From an uncultured Flavobacterium sp. (GTDB taxonomy: Bacteria > Bacteroidota > Bacteroidia > Flavobacteriales > Flavobacteriaceae): 64,000 nucleotides of DNA. The stretch lies in assembly GCF_943913405.1 (NCBI RefSeq), contig NZ_CALTYA010000001.1, positions 186,001 to 250,000 on the forward strand, in the 5' to 3' direction. Shown piece by piece: positions 1 through 8,448 of the stretch. The notes beneath the pieces were generated by a model. The model was not told the origin of the DNA, did not search any database, and saw only the letters and a list, made by a program, of their open reading frames with translations. Each line of letters begins with the position of its first letter. Within the stretch, counting starts at the first letter, position 1. The translations under genes and the position numbers were made by a program.

Positions 1-1092
1 CAACATAATTTGCTTCCAGATGCGATTCAAACCATTCAAGGAAACACTATCATCATCAATCAAAAATCAAACAGTTTCTCAATCATCCTTTGGACTTTTT
101 ACGCAATCATCACGACACTTTTTGTAATTCGATTTGGCAAAAATATTTATGAATTTATTTCTAAAATAAAAGCTAATCCGAAGGAGAGATTTGAAATTTC
201 TACCTTGGTTCTGATAGAAGAAAAAATATTGCCCCACACCTTTCTGAATTATATTTTTATAAACAGAAACGATTATGAAAATCGGAAAATTGAAGGCGAA
301 TTGTTTGTGCATGAATTGACGCACGTTCGCCAAAAACATACGCTTGACATCTTATTTATAGAAATTTTGAAAACAATATTCTGGTTCAATCCAATCTTGA
401 TTTTCTACAAAAAAGCAATCCAGTTAAACCACGAATTCCTTGCGGATGAAAAGGTGGTGAAATCTTATAATAATGTTCCGTTTTACCAAAATTTGCTATT
501 GGAAAAAGCCTCTTGGAACAGCAACTTTTACTTGGCCAGTAATTTGAATTTTTTAGTAACCAAAAAAAGATTAATTATGATGACAAAAACCACATCAAAG
601 TCAAGAGCCTTGCTCAAAAAGCTTTCAGTATTGCCTGTTTTGGCAGGCTTAGTATTTATTTCTTGCTCCCAAAATTCGACAGAGAAAATGTCTGATGAAA
701 AGATTGTAGCTTCAACTTGGGAAAGTGCAAAAGCGCTTTCTTCAGAAAAAACTGTAACAAATGCTAACGAAGCCATTGAAGTTGCAGAAGTTGATCAAAG
801 AGATGTTCCAACATCGCCACAATTTCCAGGAGGAATGGAAGCTTTTTACAAATTTGTAGCCAAAGAATTTAAAATGCCTAAAGGATTTTCGGGCAAAGAC
901 AAAGTTATCCTGACGTTTGTTGTGAAAGCCGACGGAAATCTTGAAGGAATAAAAGTAATCAAAGATGCTGGTTTTGGAACCGGAGAAGAAGCTGTGAGAA
1001 TAATGAAAAAATCACCCAAATGGAATCCAGGATTGAAAGACGGAAAACCTGTGAGAATTCAATATCACTTGCCAATTCAATTAGAATCATAG
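1..1092 (+). CDS. M56 (BlaR1-like) metallopeptidase with TonB C-terminal domain, 5' truncated by window edge
   Basis: The frame is open from the first base, so the true start lies upstream of the window. Visible parts in order are a membrane helix, an M56-type zinc peptidase segment with HELTH (an HExxH motif) and a downstream NHEFLADE stretch, a second hydrophobic segment ending in a Ser-Cys, and a TonB C-terminal domain (FPGGMEAF ... WNPG ... PVRIQYHLPI). M56 proteins are usually membrane sensors paired with a BlaI repressor. In Bacteroidota they are often fused to TonB-C domains, where their role is unclear. A BlaI-type partner would be expected just outside the window. A hairpin terminator follows the stop. 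The family assignment is solid; the function is inferred. Confidence 0.85.
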   Translation, partial: QHNLLPDAIQTIQGNTIIINQKSNSFSIILWTFYAIITTLFVIRFGKNIYEFISKIKANPKERFEISTLVLIEEKILPHTFLNYIFINRNDYENRKIEGELFVHELTHVRQKHTLDILFIEILKTIFWFNPILIFYKKAIQLNHEFLADEKVVKSYNNVPFYQNLLLEKASWNSNFYLASNLNFLVTKKRLIMMTKTTSKSRALLKKLSVLPVLAGLVFISCSQNSTEKMSDEKIVASTWESAKALSSEKTVTNANEAIEVAEVDQRDVPTSPQFPGGMEAFYKFVAKEFKMPKGFSGKDKVILTFVVKADGNLEGIKVIKDAGFGTGEEAVRIMKKSPKWNPGLKDGKPVRIQYHLPIQLES

Positions 1093-1104
1093 TAAAATTC
1101 AAAT

Positions 1105-1130
1105 CCGCTCAGCAATGGGCGGTTTTTTTT
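1105..1130 (+). terminator. Rho-independent terminator after the M56/TonB gene
   Basis: A six-base stem CCGCTC/GGGCGG (one T-G pair) with an AGCAAT loop is followed by eight T. It lies 13 bases after the stop codon of the upstream gene. Confidence 0.8.
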
Positions 1131-1149
1131 ACCCAATAGTGAAAAATAA

Positions 1150-1177
1150 AAAAGCCCATTCTTTCGAATGGGCTTTT
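1150..1177 (-). terminator. Terminator of the rplU-rpmA operon
   Basis: A perfect stem GCCCATTC/GAATGGGC with a TTTC loop has an A-run on the left, which reads as a T-tract on the minus strand. It lies about 20 bases past the rpmA stop. A short T-run on the right may make it work in both directions. Confidence 0.8.
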
Positions 1178-1198
1178 CAATATCAAAAATCTTGATTC

Positions 1199-1459
1199 TT
1201 ATGCTTCGAATGGAAGAATAGAAACGAAAGATTTGTTATCTCCTTTTTTCTGGAACTTAACAACTCCATCAACTTTTGCATGCAAAGTATGATCTTTACC
1301 CATGTAAACGTTTTCACCTGGATTGTGTTTAGAACCTCTTTGTCTAACGATGATGTTCCCAGCGATTGCAGCTTGACCACCATAAATCTTAACACCTAAA
1401 CGTTTCGATTCTGATTCTCTACCATTCTTGGAACTACCGACACCTTTCTTGTGAGCCAT
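1199..1459 (-). CDS. rpmA: 50S ribosomal protein L27
   Basis: The 86-residue basic protein starts MAHKKGVGSSKNGRES and contains the L27 signature GGQAAIAGNIIVRQRG near residues 27-42. L27 is a large-subunit protein whose N-terminus reaches toward the peptidyl transferase centre. There is no Firmicutes-type N-terminal extension that would need cleavage, so the mature start is the ATG used here. It lies 23 bases downstream of rplU, the classical L21-L27 operon. Confidence 0.98.
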   Translation of the reverse strand: MAHKKGVGSSKNGRESESKRLGVKIYGGQAAIAGNIIVRQRGSKHNPGENVYMGKDHTLHAKVDGVVKFQKKGDNKSFVSILPFEA

Positions 1460-1482
1460 GACGTATTAGTTTTAAATGTTAA

Positions 1483-1908
1483 TTATTCTTGAGTTTCTTC
1501 TTTTTTAGCTTTTACAGCTTTTTTCTTTGGAGCTTCAGCTTCTTCAGTTACTGGAGCAGCTTCTTTTTTAGGAGCAGCTTTCTCTTTTTTAGCACCTGGG
1601 AAAGTAATTCCAGAAATTTGGATTTGAGTCAAATATTGACGGTGTCCATTTCTCTTTTTGTAACCTTTTCTTCTTTTCTTTTTGAAGATGATTACTTTGT
1701 CTCCTTTTAAGTGTTGTAACACTTTAGCTTCTACAGAAGCACCTTCTACAGCCGGGGCGCCTAAAGTGATTGTTCCATTATCGTCTAACAAAAGAACTTT
1801 TGCAAATGAAATTGCATCTCCTTCTTTGTCAGCCAAACGGTGAACATAAACCTTTAAGTCTTTGCTTACTTTAAATTGTTGCCCTGCTATCTCTACGATT
1901 GCGTACAT
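1483..1908 (-). CDS. rplU: 50S ribosomal protein L21 with Lys/Ala-rich C-terminal tail
   Basis: The first ~105 residues are canonical L21 (MYAIVEIAGQQFKV at the start, KKRRKGYKKRNGHRQYL near residues 77-93). After that comes a low-complexity tail of ~35 residues rich in Lys, Ala and Glu, longer than in E. coli L21 (103 residues). Tails of this kind are common on flavobacterial L21 and are probably disordered. It is the first gene of the rplU-rpmA operon and has a good Bacteroidetes promoter immediately upstream. Confidence 0.97.
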   Translation of the reverse strand: MYAIVEIAGQQFKVSKDLKVYVHRLADKEGDAISFAKVLLLDDNGTITLGAPAVEGASVEAKVLQHLKGDKVIIFKKKRRKGYKKRNGHRQYLTQIQISGITFPGAKKEKAAPKKEAAPVTEEAEAPKKKAVKAKKEETQE

Positions 1909-1939
1909 AACAATGATGTTTAGTTAATTTTTAAGGTTG

Positions 1940-1969
1940 CAAATATACAACTATTTCTCAAACCTGCAA
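1940..1969 (-). promoter_or_regulatory. Bacteroidetes sigma-A promoter of rplU-rpmA
   Basis: On the minus strand a TATATTTG -7 box (1940-1947) is preceded after 18 bases by TTGC (1966-1969), matching the Bacteroidetes TTG/TAnnTTTG consensus. Transcription would begin about 25 bases before the rplU ATG, which leaves no room for a long structured leader. The rest of the 1909-2127 intergenic region is AT-rich with nothing else recognised. Confidence 0.65.
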
Positions 1970-2127
1970 TCCATCCTAAAATTATTTTCACATCTTGCAA
2001 ATTGACAGCACTTTAGCATAATTTATTCCTTAATATAAGAAATTAATTTTAAAAAAACTAAATTTGGCGTAACAAAACACAATTTTGGTATACTTATATC
2101 AAAATCAATAACAAATTATTAATCGTT

Positions 2128-3456
2128 ATGAAAAAATCATTAATGGCTTTGAGTTCTGTTCTCATGCTCGGAAGTGTTGCTTCAGCTCAAAAAGTAGCTT
2201 TTGAAGAATACACACTTGACAATGGTCTTCATGTTATTTTGCATCAAGACAAATCGGCTCCAGTTGTAATTACTTCTGTAATGTATCACGTTGGTGCTAA
2301 AGATGAAAACCCAGAAAGAACCGGTTTTGCTCACTTTTTTGAACACCTTTTATTTGAAGGAACAAAAAATATCGGCCGTGGAGAATGGTTTAAGATTGTT
2401 TCTGGAAACGGAGGAACTAACAATGCAAACACTTCTGACGACAGAACTTACTATTTTGAGGTTTTTCCTTCGAATAATTTAGAGTTAGGTTTGTGGATGG
2501 AATCGGAAAGATTAATGCATCCGGTAATCAACCAAATTGGTGTTGATACTCAGAATGAAGTAGTTAAAGAAGAAAAAAGACTTCGTGTTGATAACCAGCC
2601 TTATGGAAATCTTTTTACAGCGGTGAAACAAAATATGTTTAAAAAACACCCTTACCGTTGGGCTCCGATTGGTTCTATGGAACATTTAGATGCTGCAACT
2701 TTAGAAGAATTTCAGGCTTTCAACAAAAAATTCTATGTTCCGAACAACGCAGTTCTTGTGGTTGCGGGAGATATTGATTATGCAACTACAATTAAATGGG
2801 TAAAACAATATTTCGGATCAATTCCAAAAGGAACAACTGATCTTAAGAAAACTGTTTTCACAGAAGATCCAATTACGCAGCCAATCAAAGCTACTTATGA
2901 AGATCCAAACATTCAGCTTCCGATGTTGGTAACTGCTTACAGAACGCCATCAATGAAAACTCGTGATGCTAAAGTTCTTGACATGATTTCTTCAATTTTA
3001 AGCGATGGAAAAAGCTCTAGATTGTACAAAAAAATCGTTGACCAAAAGAAAATGGCTTTAGAAATCGGTGCTTTCAATTATAGCCAAGAAGATTATGGCG
3101 TATATTTCATCTATGGTTTGCCAATGGCTCCAACAACTTTAGAAGGACTTACAAAAGAAATCGACGAAGAAGTAACAAGACTTCAAACGGAATTGATTTC
3201 TGAAAAAGACTTCCAAAAATTACAAAACACATTCGAAAATCAATACGTAAACAGCAATGCAAGCGTTGAAGGTATCGCAGAAAACTTAGCTTCTTATTAT
3301 TTGCTTTACGGAGATGTTAACTTGATTAACACAGAAAATGAAATCTACCAATCAATCACACGCGAGGAAATCAGAGACGTTGCAAAAAAATACCTGAGCC
3401 CAAACCAAAGATTGATTTTAGATTATGTACCAGCAAAAGACAAAGCTCAAAACTAA
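2128..3456 (+). CDS. M16 family zinc metallopeptidase (catalytic member of a pair)
   Basis: The 442-residue protein has a signal peptide ending near ASAQ (residue ~21). The inverted zinc motif HFFEH lies at residues 69-73, and the downstream acidic segment (NEVVKEEKR) supplies the third zinc ligand typical of M16. The length fits one two-lobed M16B unit. M16 enzymes degrade peptides inside a clam-shell chamber, and pairs of one active and one inactive subunit are known (mitochondrial processing peptidase type). The next gene, 10 bases downstream, is the inactive-type partner, so a periplasmic heterodimer is likely. Confidence 0.93.
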   Translation: MKKSLMALSSVLMLGSVASAQKVAFEEYTLDNGLHVILHQDKSAPVVITSVMYHVGAKDENPERTGFAHFFEHLLFEGTKNIGRGEWFKIVSGNGGTNNANTSDDRTYYFEVFPSNNLELGLWMESERLMHPVINQIGVDTQNEVVKEEKRLRVDNQPYGNLFTAVKQNMFKKHPYRWAPIGSMEHLDAATLEEFQAFNKKFYVPNNAVLVVAGDIDYATTIKWVKQYFGSIPKGTTDLKKTVFTEDPITQPIKATYEDPNIQLPMLVTAYRTPSMKTRDAKVLDMISSILSDGKSSRLYKKIVDQKKMALEIGAFNYSQEDYGVYFIYGLPMAPTTLEGLTKEIDEEVTRLQTELISEKDFQKLQNTFENQYVNSNASVEGIAENLASYYLLYGDVNLINTENEIYQSITREEIRDVAKKYLSPNQRLILDYVPAKDKAQN

Positions 3457-3466
3457 GATATACATC

Positions 3467-5512
3467 ATGAAAAAAACCATATTCATTTTATCAAGCTTGT
3501 TTTTAACAGTAATTATGCAAGCACAAGACAGGCCACAGCCAAAACCAGGACCAGCGCCGGTAATCAATATCGGAAAACCGCAATCTTTTGAATTGAAAAA
3601 CGGACTGAAAGTAATGGTTGTTGAAAACCACAAGCTTCCAAGAGTTTCATACAACTTGACTTTAGACAATGCTCCTTACGCTGAAGGCGACAAAAAAGGT
3701 GTTGCTGATATTACAAGCGCATTGATCGGTAGCGGGACTAAAAAAATGTCAAAAGATGTTTTCAACGAAGAAATTGACTTCTTAGGAGCAAGCATCGGTT
3801 TCAGCTCAAACGGAGCAAATGCTTCTGGACTTTCAAAATATTCTGGAAGAATCCTTGAATTGATGGCAGACGGAGCTTTAAATTCAGTTTTCACGCAAGA
3901 CGAATTAGACAAAGAAAAAGCAAAATTAATCGAAGGTTTAAAAACCCAAGAGAAAAGCGTTGCTGCAGTTGCAGGAAGAGTTGAAAACGTTTTATTCTAC
4001 GGAAAAAACCATCCAGGTGGAGAATATCTGACAGAAGAATCAATCAACAAAGTAACTTTGGCTGATGCGATTCAAAACTACACGACTTATTTTGTTCCTT
4101 CAAATGCTTACCTGGTTATTATTGGTGACGTTAAATTTAAAGACGTTAAAAAAGCAGTAGAGCAATCTTTTGGTTCTTGGAAAAAAGCGACTGCTCCAGC
4201 AGTTTCTTACACAGATCCAGCGAATGTTCAATACAGCCAAATCAACTTCGTAGACATGCCAAACGCAGTTCAATCTGAAATTTCTTTGGTAAATGTTTCA
4301 AACTTGAAAATGACCGACAAAGATTATTTCGCAGCTCTTTTAGCAAACCAAGTTATCGGTGGAGATTTCAATAGCTACCTTAACATGAACTTGAGAGAAG
4401 CGCACGGATGGACTTACGGAGCCCGTTCAAGCATCCGCGGAGACAAATATGTTGGAAAATTCAAATCTTCAACGCAAGTTAGAAATGCAGTAACTGATAG
4501 CGCTGTAGTTGAATTCTTCAAAGAATTGAAAAAAATCAGAACAGAAAGAGTAACTGACGAAATGTTGAAAAACGTAAAAGCTGGTTATGTTGGAAGTTTT
4601 GTAATGCAAATCCAAAAACCTGGAACTGTTGCCCGTTATGCTTTATTGACGCAAACACAAGGCCTTCCAGCTGATTTCTACGAAAATTACATCAAAAATA
4701 TCAATGCTGTAACTGCTGAAGATATTCAAAGAGTAGCTAACAAATATTTCCTTGCTGACAACACAAGAATCATGATCACAGGAAAAGGAAGCGATGTTTT
4801 GCCAGGTCTAGAAAAATTAGGAATTCCAATTTTCTACTTTGACAAATTCGGAAATTCAGTTGAAAAACCAGTTACTAAAAAAGCAATTCCTGCTGGCGTA
4901 ACTGCAAAAACTGTTCTTGATTCTTACATCAAAGCTGTTGGTGGAGAGAAAAATACAAAAGCTGTAAAATCAGTTTTCGCAACAATGAGCGGAAAAGTTC
5001 AAGGAATTGACGTAACTATGGTTAGAAAATCAACTTCTGCCGGTAAAAAACTTGACGAAGTTACCGGAATGGGACAAACTTTAAGCAAAGATGTTTTTGA
5101 CGGAACTAAAGGATACGAATCTGCTCAAGGGCAAAAATCGGATTACGATGCCGCAAAAATTGCTGACGTGAAATTCTACGCAACTCCTTTCCCAGAATTA
5201 ACTTTGGCTTCAAAACCAGGAGTTGTTTTAACTGGCATCGAGTCAATCGACGGCAAAGAAGCTTACGCATTGAAAGACGGACAAAAAACGCTTTATTATG
5301 ACGTAACGACTGGCTTAAAAATTGCACAATCAGAAACAGAAGAAGTTCAAGGAAAGCAAATGACGCAAGTAATTACTTTCTCTGACTACAAAGATGTGAA
5401 AGGCGTGAAAGTTCCTTACAAAACGGTACTTAACGTTGGAATCGAAATTGAATTAAACACGACAAGTGTAAAAATCAACGAAGGCGTTACTGACGCAGAT
5501 TTCAAAATCTAA
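3467..5512 (+). CDS. M16 family protein lacking HxxEH, partner of the upstream peptidase
   Basis: I chose the ATG at 3467, which starts a clear signal peptide (MKKTIFILSSLFLTVIMQAQ); the open frame extends further upstream into the preceding gene. The protein is 681 residues. Residues ~30-450 form M16-like lobes without a HxxEH motif but with the Arg/Tyr-type segment (TYGARSS) common in non-catalytic subunits. A further ~200-residue C-terminal domain of unknown role follows (YIKAVGGEKN onwards), resembling outer membrane lipoprotein-sorting type folds. It is translationally close to the active gene. It probably shapes the substrate chamber; this is inference. Confidence 0.9.
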   Translation: MKKTIFILSSLFLTVIMQAQDRPQPKPGPAPVINIGKPQSFELKNGLKVMVVENHKLPRVSYNLTLDNAPYAEGDKKGVADITSALIGSGTKKMSKDVFNEEIDFLGASIGFSSNGANASGLSKYSGRILELMADGALNSVFTQDELDKEKAKLIEGLKTQEKSVAAVAGRVENVLFYGKNHPGGEYLTEESINKVTLADAIQNYTTYFVPSNAYLVIIGDVKFKDVKKAVEQSFGSWKKATAPAVSYTDPANVQYSQINFVDMPNAVQSEISLVNVSNLKMTDKDYFAALLANQVIGGDFNSYLNMNLREAHGWTYGARSSIRGDKYVGKFKSSTQVRNAVTDSAVVEFFKELKKIRTERVTDEMLKNVKAGYVGSFVMQIQKPGTVARYALLTQTQGLPADFYENYIKNINAVTAEDIQRVANKYFLADNTRIMITGKGSDVLPGLEKLGIPIFYFDKFGNSVEKPVTKKAIPAGVTAKTVLDSYIKAVGGEKNTKAVKSVFATMSGKVQGIDVTMVRKSTSAGKKLDEVTGMGQTLSKDVFDGTKGYESAQGQKSDYDAAKIADVKFYATPFPELTLASKPGVVLTGIESIDGKEAYALKDGQKTLYYDVTTGLKIAQSETEEVQGKQMTQVITFSDYKDVKGVKVPYKTVLNVGIEIELNTTSVKINEGVTDADFKI

Positions 5513-5533
5513 GAAATAAATATTTCAAATTAA

Positions 5534-5560
5534 AGACTGTCAGAAATGGCAGTCTTTTTT
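5534..5560 (+). terminator. Terminator of the M16 pair
   Basis: The stem AGACTGTC/GGCAGTCT (one T-G pair) has a six-base loop and is followed by six T, about 20 bases after the stop. Confidence 0.8.
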
Positions 5561-5760
5561 ATTTACAGAAAGCCCAATTACAAGATTTTTCTATTTTTTT
5601 GAAGCGAAACATTTGTAATTTTTCAAACATTCCTCCTGCTGCAGCGACTCGCTTTAAACCTGCTTGGCCGCAGGTTCAAGAGCTCAAACAATCACAGCAT
5701 CAGTCCCGAAGTTTCGGGATAGCGATAAACTTTAGTATTTTTAGAAACGTCAGCCAAGCC

Positions 5761-5792
5761 TTGCCTATTGCCTATTGCCTATTGCCTATTGC
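5761..5792 (+). repeat. Tandem 7-bp repeat TTGCCTA, about 4.6 copies
   Basis: Four exact TTGCCTA units plus TTGC lie in the gap between a terminator and the 3' end of the DMT permease gene. A shorter version of the same word occurs near 37758. The gap also holds a CCCGAA/TTCGGG palindrome near 5706-5719. No gene is seen in this gap. Confidence 0.85.
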
Positions 5793-5796
5793 AAAA

Positions 5797-6663
5797 TTAC
5801 TTTCTAGCTGACAAATAAACGCCAACCAAAACAATCAAAGCGCCTAAAAACTGAAAAGGAGAAAGCATTTCCCCATCCAGCATTCCCCAGAAAAAAGCAA
5901 CAACTGGCAACATATAAGTCACTGAAGAAGCAAAAATTGGCGATGAAATCTGAATTAATTTAAAGTATAAAATATTCGCAACGCAAGTTCCCATGATAGC
6001 TAAAACGCCGATGAAAAGCATCGAGGTTTTTACTTCAGGCAAATGTGCTACTTCAAAGAAATTAGTACAGCTCAAAATAACCAAAGCCGGAATTAACAAA
6101 ACTGCAAAATTTCCTGTAGTAATGCTCAAAGGACTCAAATCTGAAAGATATTTTTTAATCAGATTTACATTTACTGCATAACACATCGCCGCAATAATCG
6201 ATAAAATTGCAAACCAATAATTCTGTCCCGGATGATTTGCAGCGCCGTTAAAAATCAACAAAGCACTTCCGCAAAGACCAATGATTACCCCGAAAAATTG
6301 CCTTTTTTGAAAAGTCAATCCAAAAATTGTAGCTCCTATAATTAAAGTTCCCAGTGGCGTCAATGAATTCAGAATCGCATTAATTGAGCTATCGATATGC
6401 TGTTGCGCAATCGAAAAAAGATAAGCAGGAAAAAAAGTTCCCATAAAAGCCGTCAGTGCAATAAATTTCCATTGGTGCTGTTTTATTTTGGCCAAGCTTT
6501 TAAAACCTATAATCAAAAGAAAAGTTGCCGCAAAAATAATTCGCAAAGAACCCAATTGATATGGACTCAAGCCTATCAATCCTTTTTTGATAAGAATAAA
6601 TGAACTTCCCCAAATCAAGGAAAGAACAATCAAGAAAATCCATTTAGATTGTGCTTCTTTCAT
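5797..6663 (-). CDS. DMT superfamily (EamA) transporter
   Basis: This 288-residue, strongly hydrophobic protein has about ten predicted membrane helices arranged as two EamA repeats. The N-terminal LSLIWGSSFILIKKGL is the typical first-helix motif of drug/metabolite exporters. The substrate cannot be told from sequence. It is monocistronic and lies between an intergenic repeat region and the divergently transcribed HMA lipoprotein gene. Confidence 0.9.
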   Translation of the reverse strand: MKEAQSKWIFLIVLSLIWGSSFILIKKGLIGLSPYQLGSLRIIFAATFLLIIGFKSLAKIKQHQWKFIALTAFMGTFFPAYLFSIAQQHIDSSINAILNSLTPLGTLIIGATIFGLTFQKRQFFGVIIGLCGSALLIFNGAANHPGQNYWFAILSIIAAMCYAVNVNLIKKYLSDLSPLSITTGNFAVLLIPALVILSCTNFFEVAHLPEVKTSMLFIGVLAIMGTCVANILYFKLIQISSPIFASSVTYMLPVVAFFWGMLDGEMLSPFQFLGALIVLVGVYLSARK

Positions 6664-6781
6664 AAATTATTTTTGAAGTCCAAAATTCTATTATTTTAAT
6701 GAATTTTTGGTTTCTTTTTTCATTAATTTTGTAAACCTTTATAGCACAAAGGAATTGTTAATTCAAATAAATTATAATACT

Positions 6782-7327
6782 ATGAATTTTTCTAAATCAT
6801 TATTAGTTCTTGCTCTTTCAGGCGTGATGTTCGTAAGTTGCAAAAATGAACCAAAAGCAACGGAAACTGGCGAACCAACTGAAACTGCAAAAGATACAAC
6901 AGCCGGCAAAGTAACTGCTGAAAATTTACAAACGGCAAGCTTCACAATCGACGGAATGTCTTGTGCTGTTGGATGTGCAAAAACTATCGAGAAAAAATTA
7001 GCCAGCCTTGACGGAGTTCAAGAAGCGAAAGTTGATTTTGAGAAAAAAACAGCCACTGTAGCTTATGATTCAGCAAAACAAACTCCAGAAACTTTAGTTG
7101 AAACTGTAGAAGCAGTTGCCGGCGGAGAGACTTACAAAGTTTCAAACGTAAAATCTTCTGCTGATAAAGCAATGCTTTACAAAGAAAAAGAGAAGGAAAA
7201 AGAAAAAGATAAAAAAGGTGACAAAAAAGCTTCTTGCCACGATGAAAAATCAAAAGATGCGAAGCCAGGATGTTGCTCAGGAAAAAAATCTTGTTCAGCT
7301 GACGAGAAAAAATCTAAAAGCGCTTAA
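6782..7327 (+). CDS. Lipoprotein with heavy-metal-associated (HMA) domain and Cys-rich tail
   Basis: The ATG at 6782 begins a lipoprotein signal peptide with the lipid-acceptor Cys at residue 20 (GVMFVSC). Residues ~52-120 form an HMA/CopZ-like domain whose metal loop is GMSCAVGC, that is Cys61-x3-Cys65 instead of the usual CxxC. The C-terminal ~45 residues are highly charged (Lys/Glu runs) and carry extra cysteines (SCHDE, GCCSG, KSCS) that could bind metal. The mature protein should sit in the periplasm or on the outer membrane. Metal scavenging or buffering is likely (copper or zinc); no efflux ATPase is next to it. It ends at a bidirectional terminator. Confidence 0.85.
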   Translation: MNFSKSLLVLALSGVMFVSCKNEPKATETGEPTETAKDTTAGKVTAENLQTASFTIDGMSCAVGCAKTIEKKLASLDGVQEAKVDFEKKTATVAYDSAKQTPETLVETVEAVAGGETYKVSNVKSSADKAMLYKEKEKEKEKDKKGDKKASCHDEKSKDAKPGCCSGKKSCSADEKKSKSA

Positions 7328-7350
7328 TTCGTTTTTATACTAAACAAAAA

Positions 7351-7377
7351 AGAGAACCAATTGGTTCTCTTTTTTTA
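7351..7377. terminator. Bidirectional terminator between HMA lipoprotein and gldD
   Basis: The palindrome AGAGAACCAATTGGTTCTCT has an A-run on the left and a T-run on the right. It lies between two convergent genes and serves both. Confidence 0.85.
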
Positions 7378-7381
7378 TAAC

Positions 7382-7948
7382 TTATTTTTTCCAGCGCAAG
7401 GTTTCCATTATTACTTGCATATCATTTTTTACATAATTTGAAGCAGGCATGATCGAATCAAAATTAGGCTTTGCATAAAAATAAGCAGAACCCGTGATAA
7501 AATGCCTTGTGCTGTCGGTCACATAAAATTGTGAATTTGTAGCAGCATTTCCTCCAACCTTATAAAACATACCATATACTTTATCCTTTTGGTTGATAAA
7601 TGGCTGTTCTACAATATCGTCAGCTTTAATCGTATGCTTATAAGTCAGCTTTTGCGCGTCACGAAGATGTGCCTCGATATCGTTTTTTACTGGCTTGTAA
7701 GTCAGATAAATTGTCGCTTTCATCTTTGGATAGGTAATGGTAAAACTGCAATTTCCTTTATCAGAAATCACAGCTTCTTCATTCATATCAAAAATAAAAG
7801 GACAGTCATTCGCAAAGCTCGCATATTCCGGCATTGGATATTCCAGCCGCAACATTCCGGTTGGCTTTGGAATTGTTTCGTCCTTGCAACTTCCGAGAGA
7901 CGCAAAAATCAAACCGCATGCAAAAGCCGCAATGATTTTTCTGCTCAT
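7382..7948 (-). CDS. gldD: Gliding motility lipoprotein GldD
   Basis: The 188-residue lipoprotein has its lipobox Cys at residue 21 (FASLGSC). It carries typical GldD blocks: GMLRLEYP near residues 31-38, YPKMKATIYLTYKP in the middle, and FYAKPNFDSIMPAS near the C-terminus. GldD is needed for flavobacterial gliding and T9SS-dependent functions. Its start lies 4 bases from the ssb stop, so ssb and gldD are probably cotranscribed. In F. johnsoniae gldE sits directly before gldD; here there is no room for it. Confidence 0.95.
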   Translation of the reverse strand: MSRKIIAAFACGLIFASLGSCKDETIPKPTGMLRLEYPMPEYASFANDCPFIFDMNEEAVISDKGNCSFTITYPKMKATIYLTYKPVKNDIEAHLRDAQKLTYKHTIKADDIVEQPFINQKDKVYGMFYKVGGNAATNSQFYVTDSTRHFITGSAYFYAKPNFDSIMPASNYVKNDMQVIMETLRWKK

Positions 7949-7952
7949 TTAA

Positions 7953-8390
7953 TTAATATTGGAAATCGTCTTTTGAGCTATCCGAAGAATTACTGTCAAA
8001 ATTGGCAGTTTTCGCATCTACTGAAGATCCGTGTTTTCCTGAATCGATATCTTTCTTAGTTGTAAGAAAAGTAAATTCAGTAACTTGAATCTCAGTTGTA
8101 TATTTCGTAACGCCTTCTTCAGTCTGCCATTGACGGGATTTTATTCTTCCTTCAACATAAATCTTATCACCTTTTGACAAATATTTTTCACAGATTTCAG
8201 CAGCCTTGTTTCTTACAACAAGATTGTGCCATTCTGTAGACGCAATTTTCTCGTTCGTCTGCTTGTTAATGTAAATTTCGTTGGTAGCCAAAGGAAATCT
8301 TCCGATGCAATTACCACCTTCAAAATAATGCATTTTGACTTCGTCGCCAAGATGCCCAATTAAAATCACTTTATTTAATGTACCGTTCAT
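7953..8390 (-). CDS. ssb: Single-stranded DNA-binding protein
   Basis: The ATG at 8390 gives a 145-residue SSB beginning MNGTLNKVILIGHLGDEVKM. The OB-fold blocks GRFPLATNE, TEWHNLVV and GDKIYVEGRIKSRQW follow in order. The acidic C-terminal tip is poorly conserved (DSSKDDFQY) but keeps Asp/Phe. The frame is open further upstream into mutY, but those codons do not look like SSB. It binds ssDNA in replication and repair and sits next to the repair gene mutY. Confidence 0.95.
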   Translation of the reverse strand: MNGTLNKVILIGHLGDEVKMHYFEGGNCIGRFPLATNEIYINKQTNEKIASTEWHNLVVRNKAAEICEKYLSKGDKIYVEGRIKSRQWQTEEGVTKYTTEIQVTEFTFLTTKKDIDSGKHGSSVDAKTANFDSNSSDSSKDDFQY

Positions 8391-8448
8391 TTTTTCGTGG
8401 GGAGTTAGTAAACCTTCAAATATAGCAATTTCAATTAAATATGAAATA

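Noticed and set aside
1489..1710. Phe/Ser-rich plus-strand ORF
   Set aside because: Antisense shadow of the Lys/Ala-rich tail of rplU.
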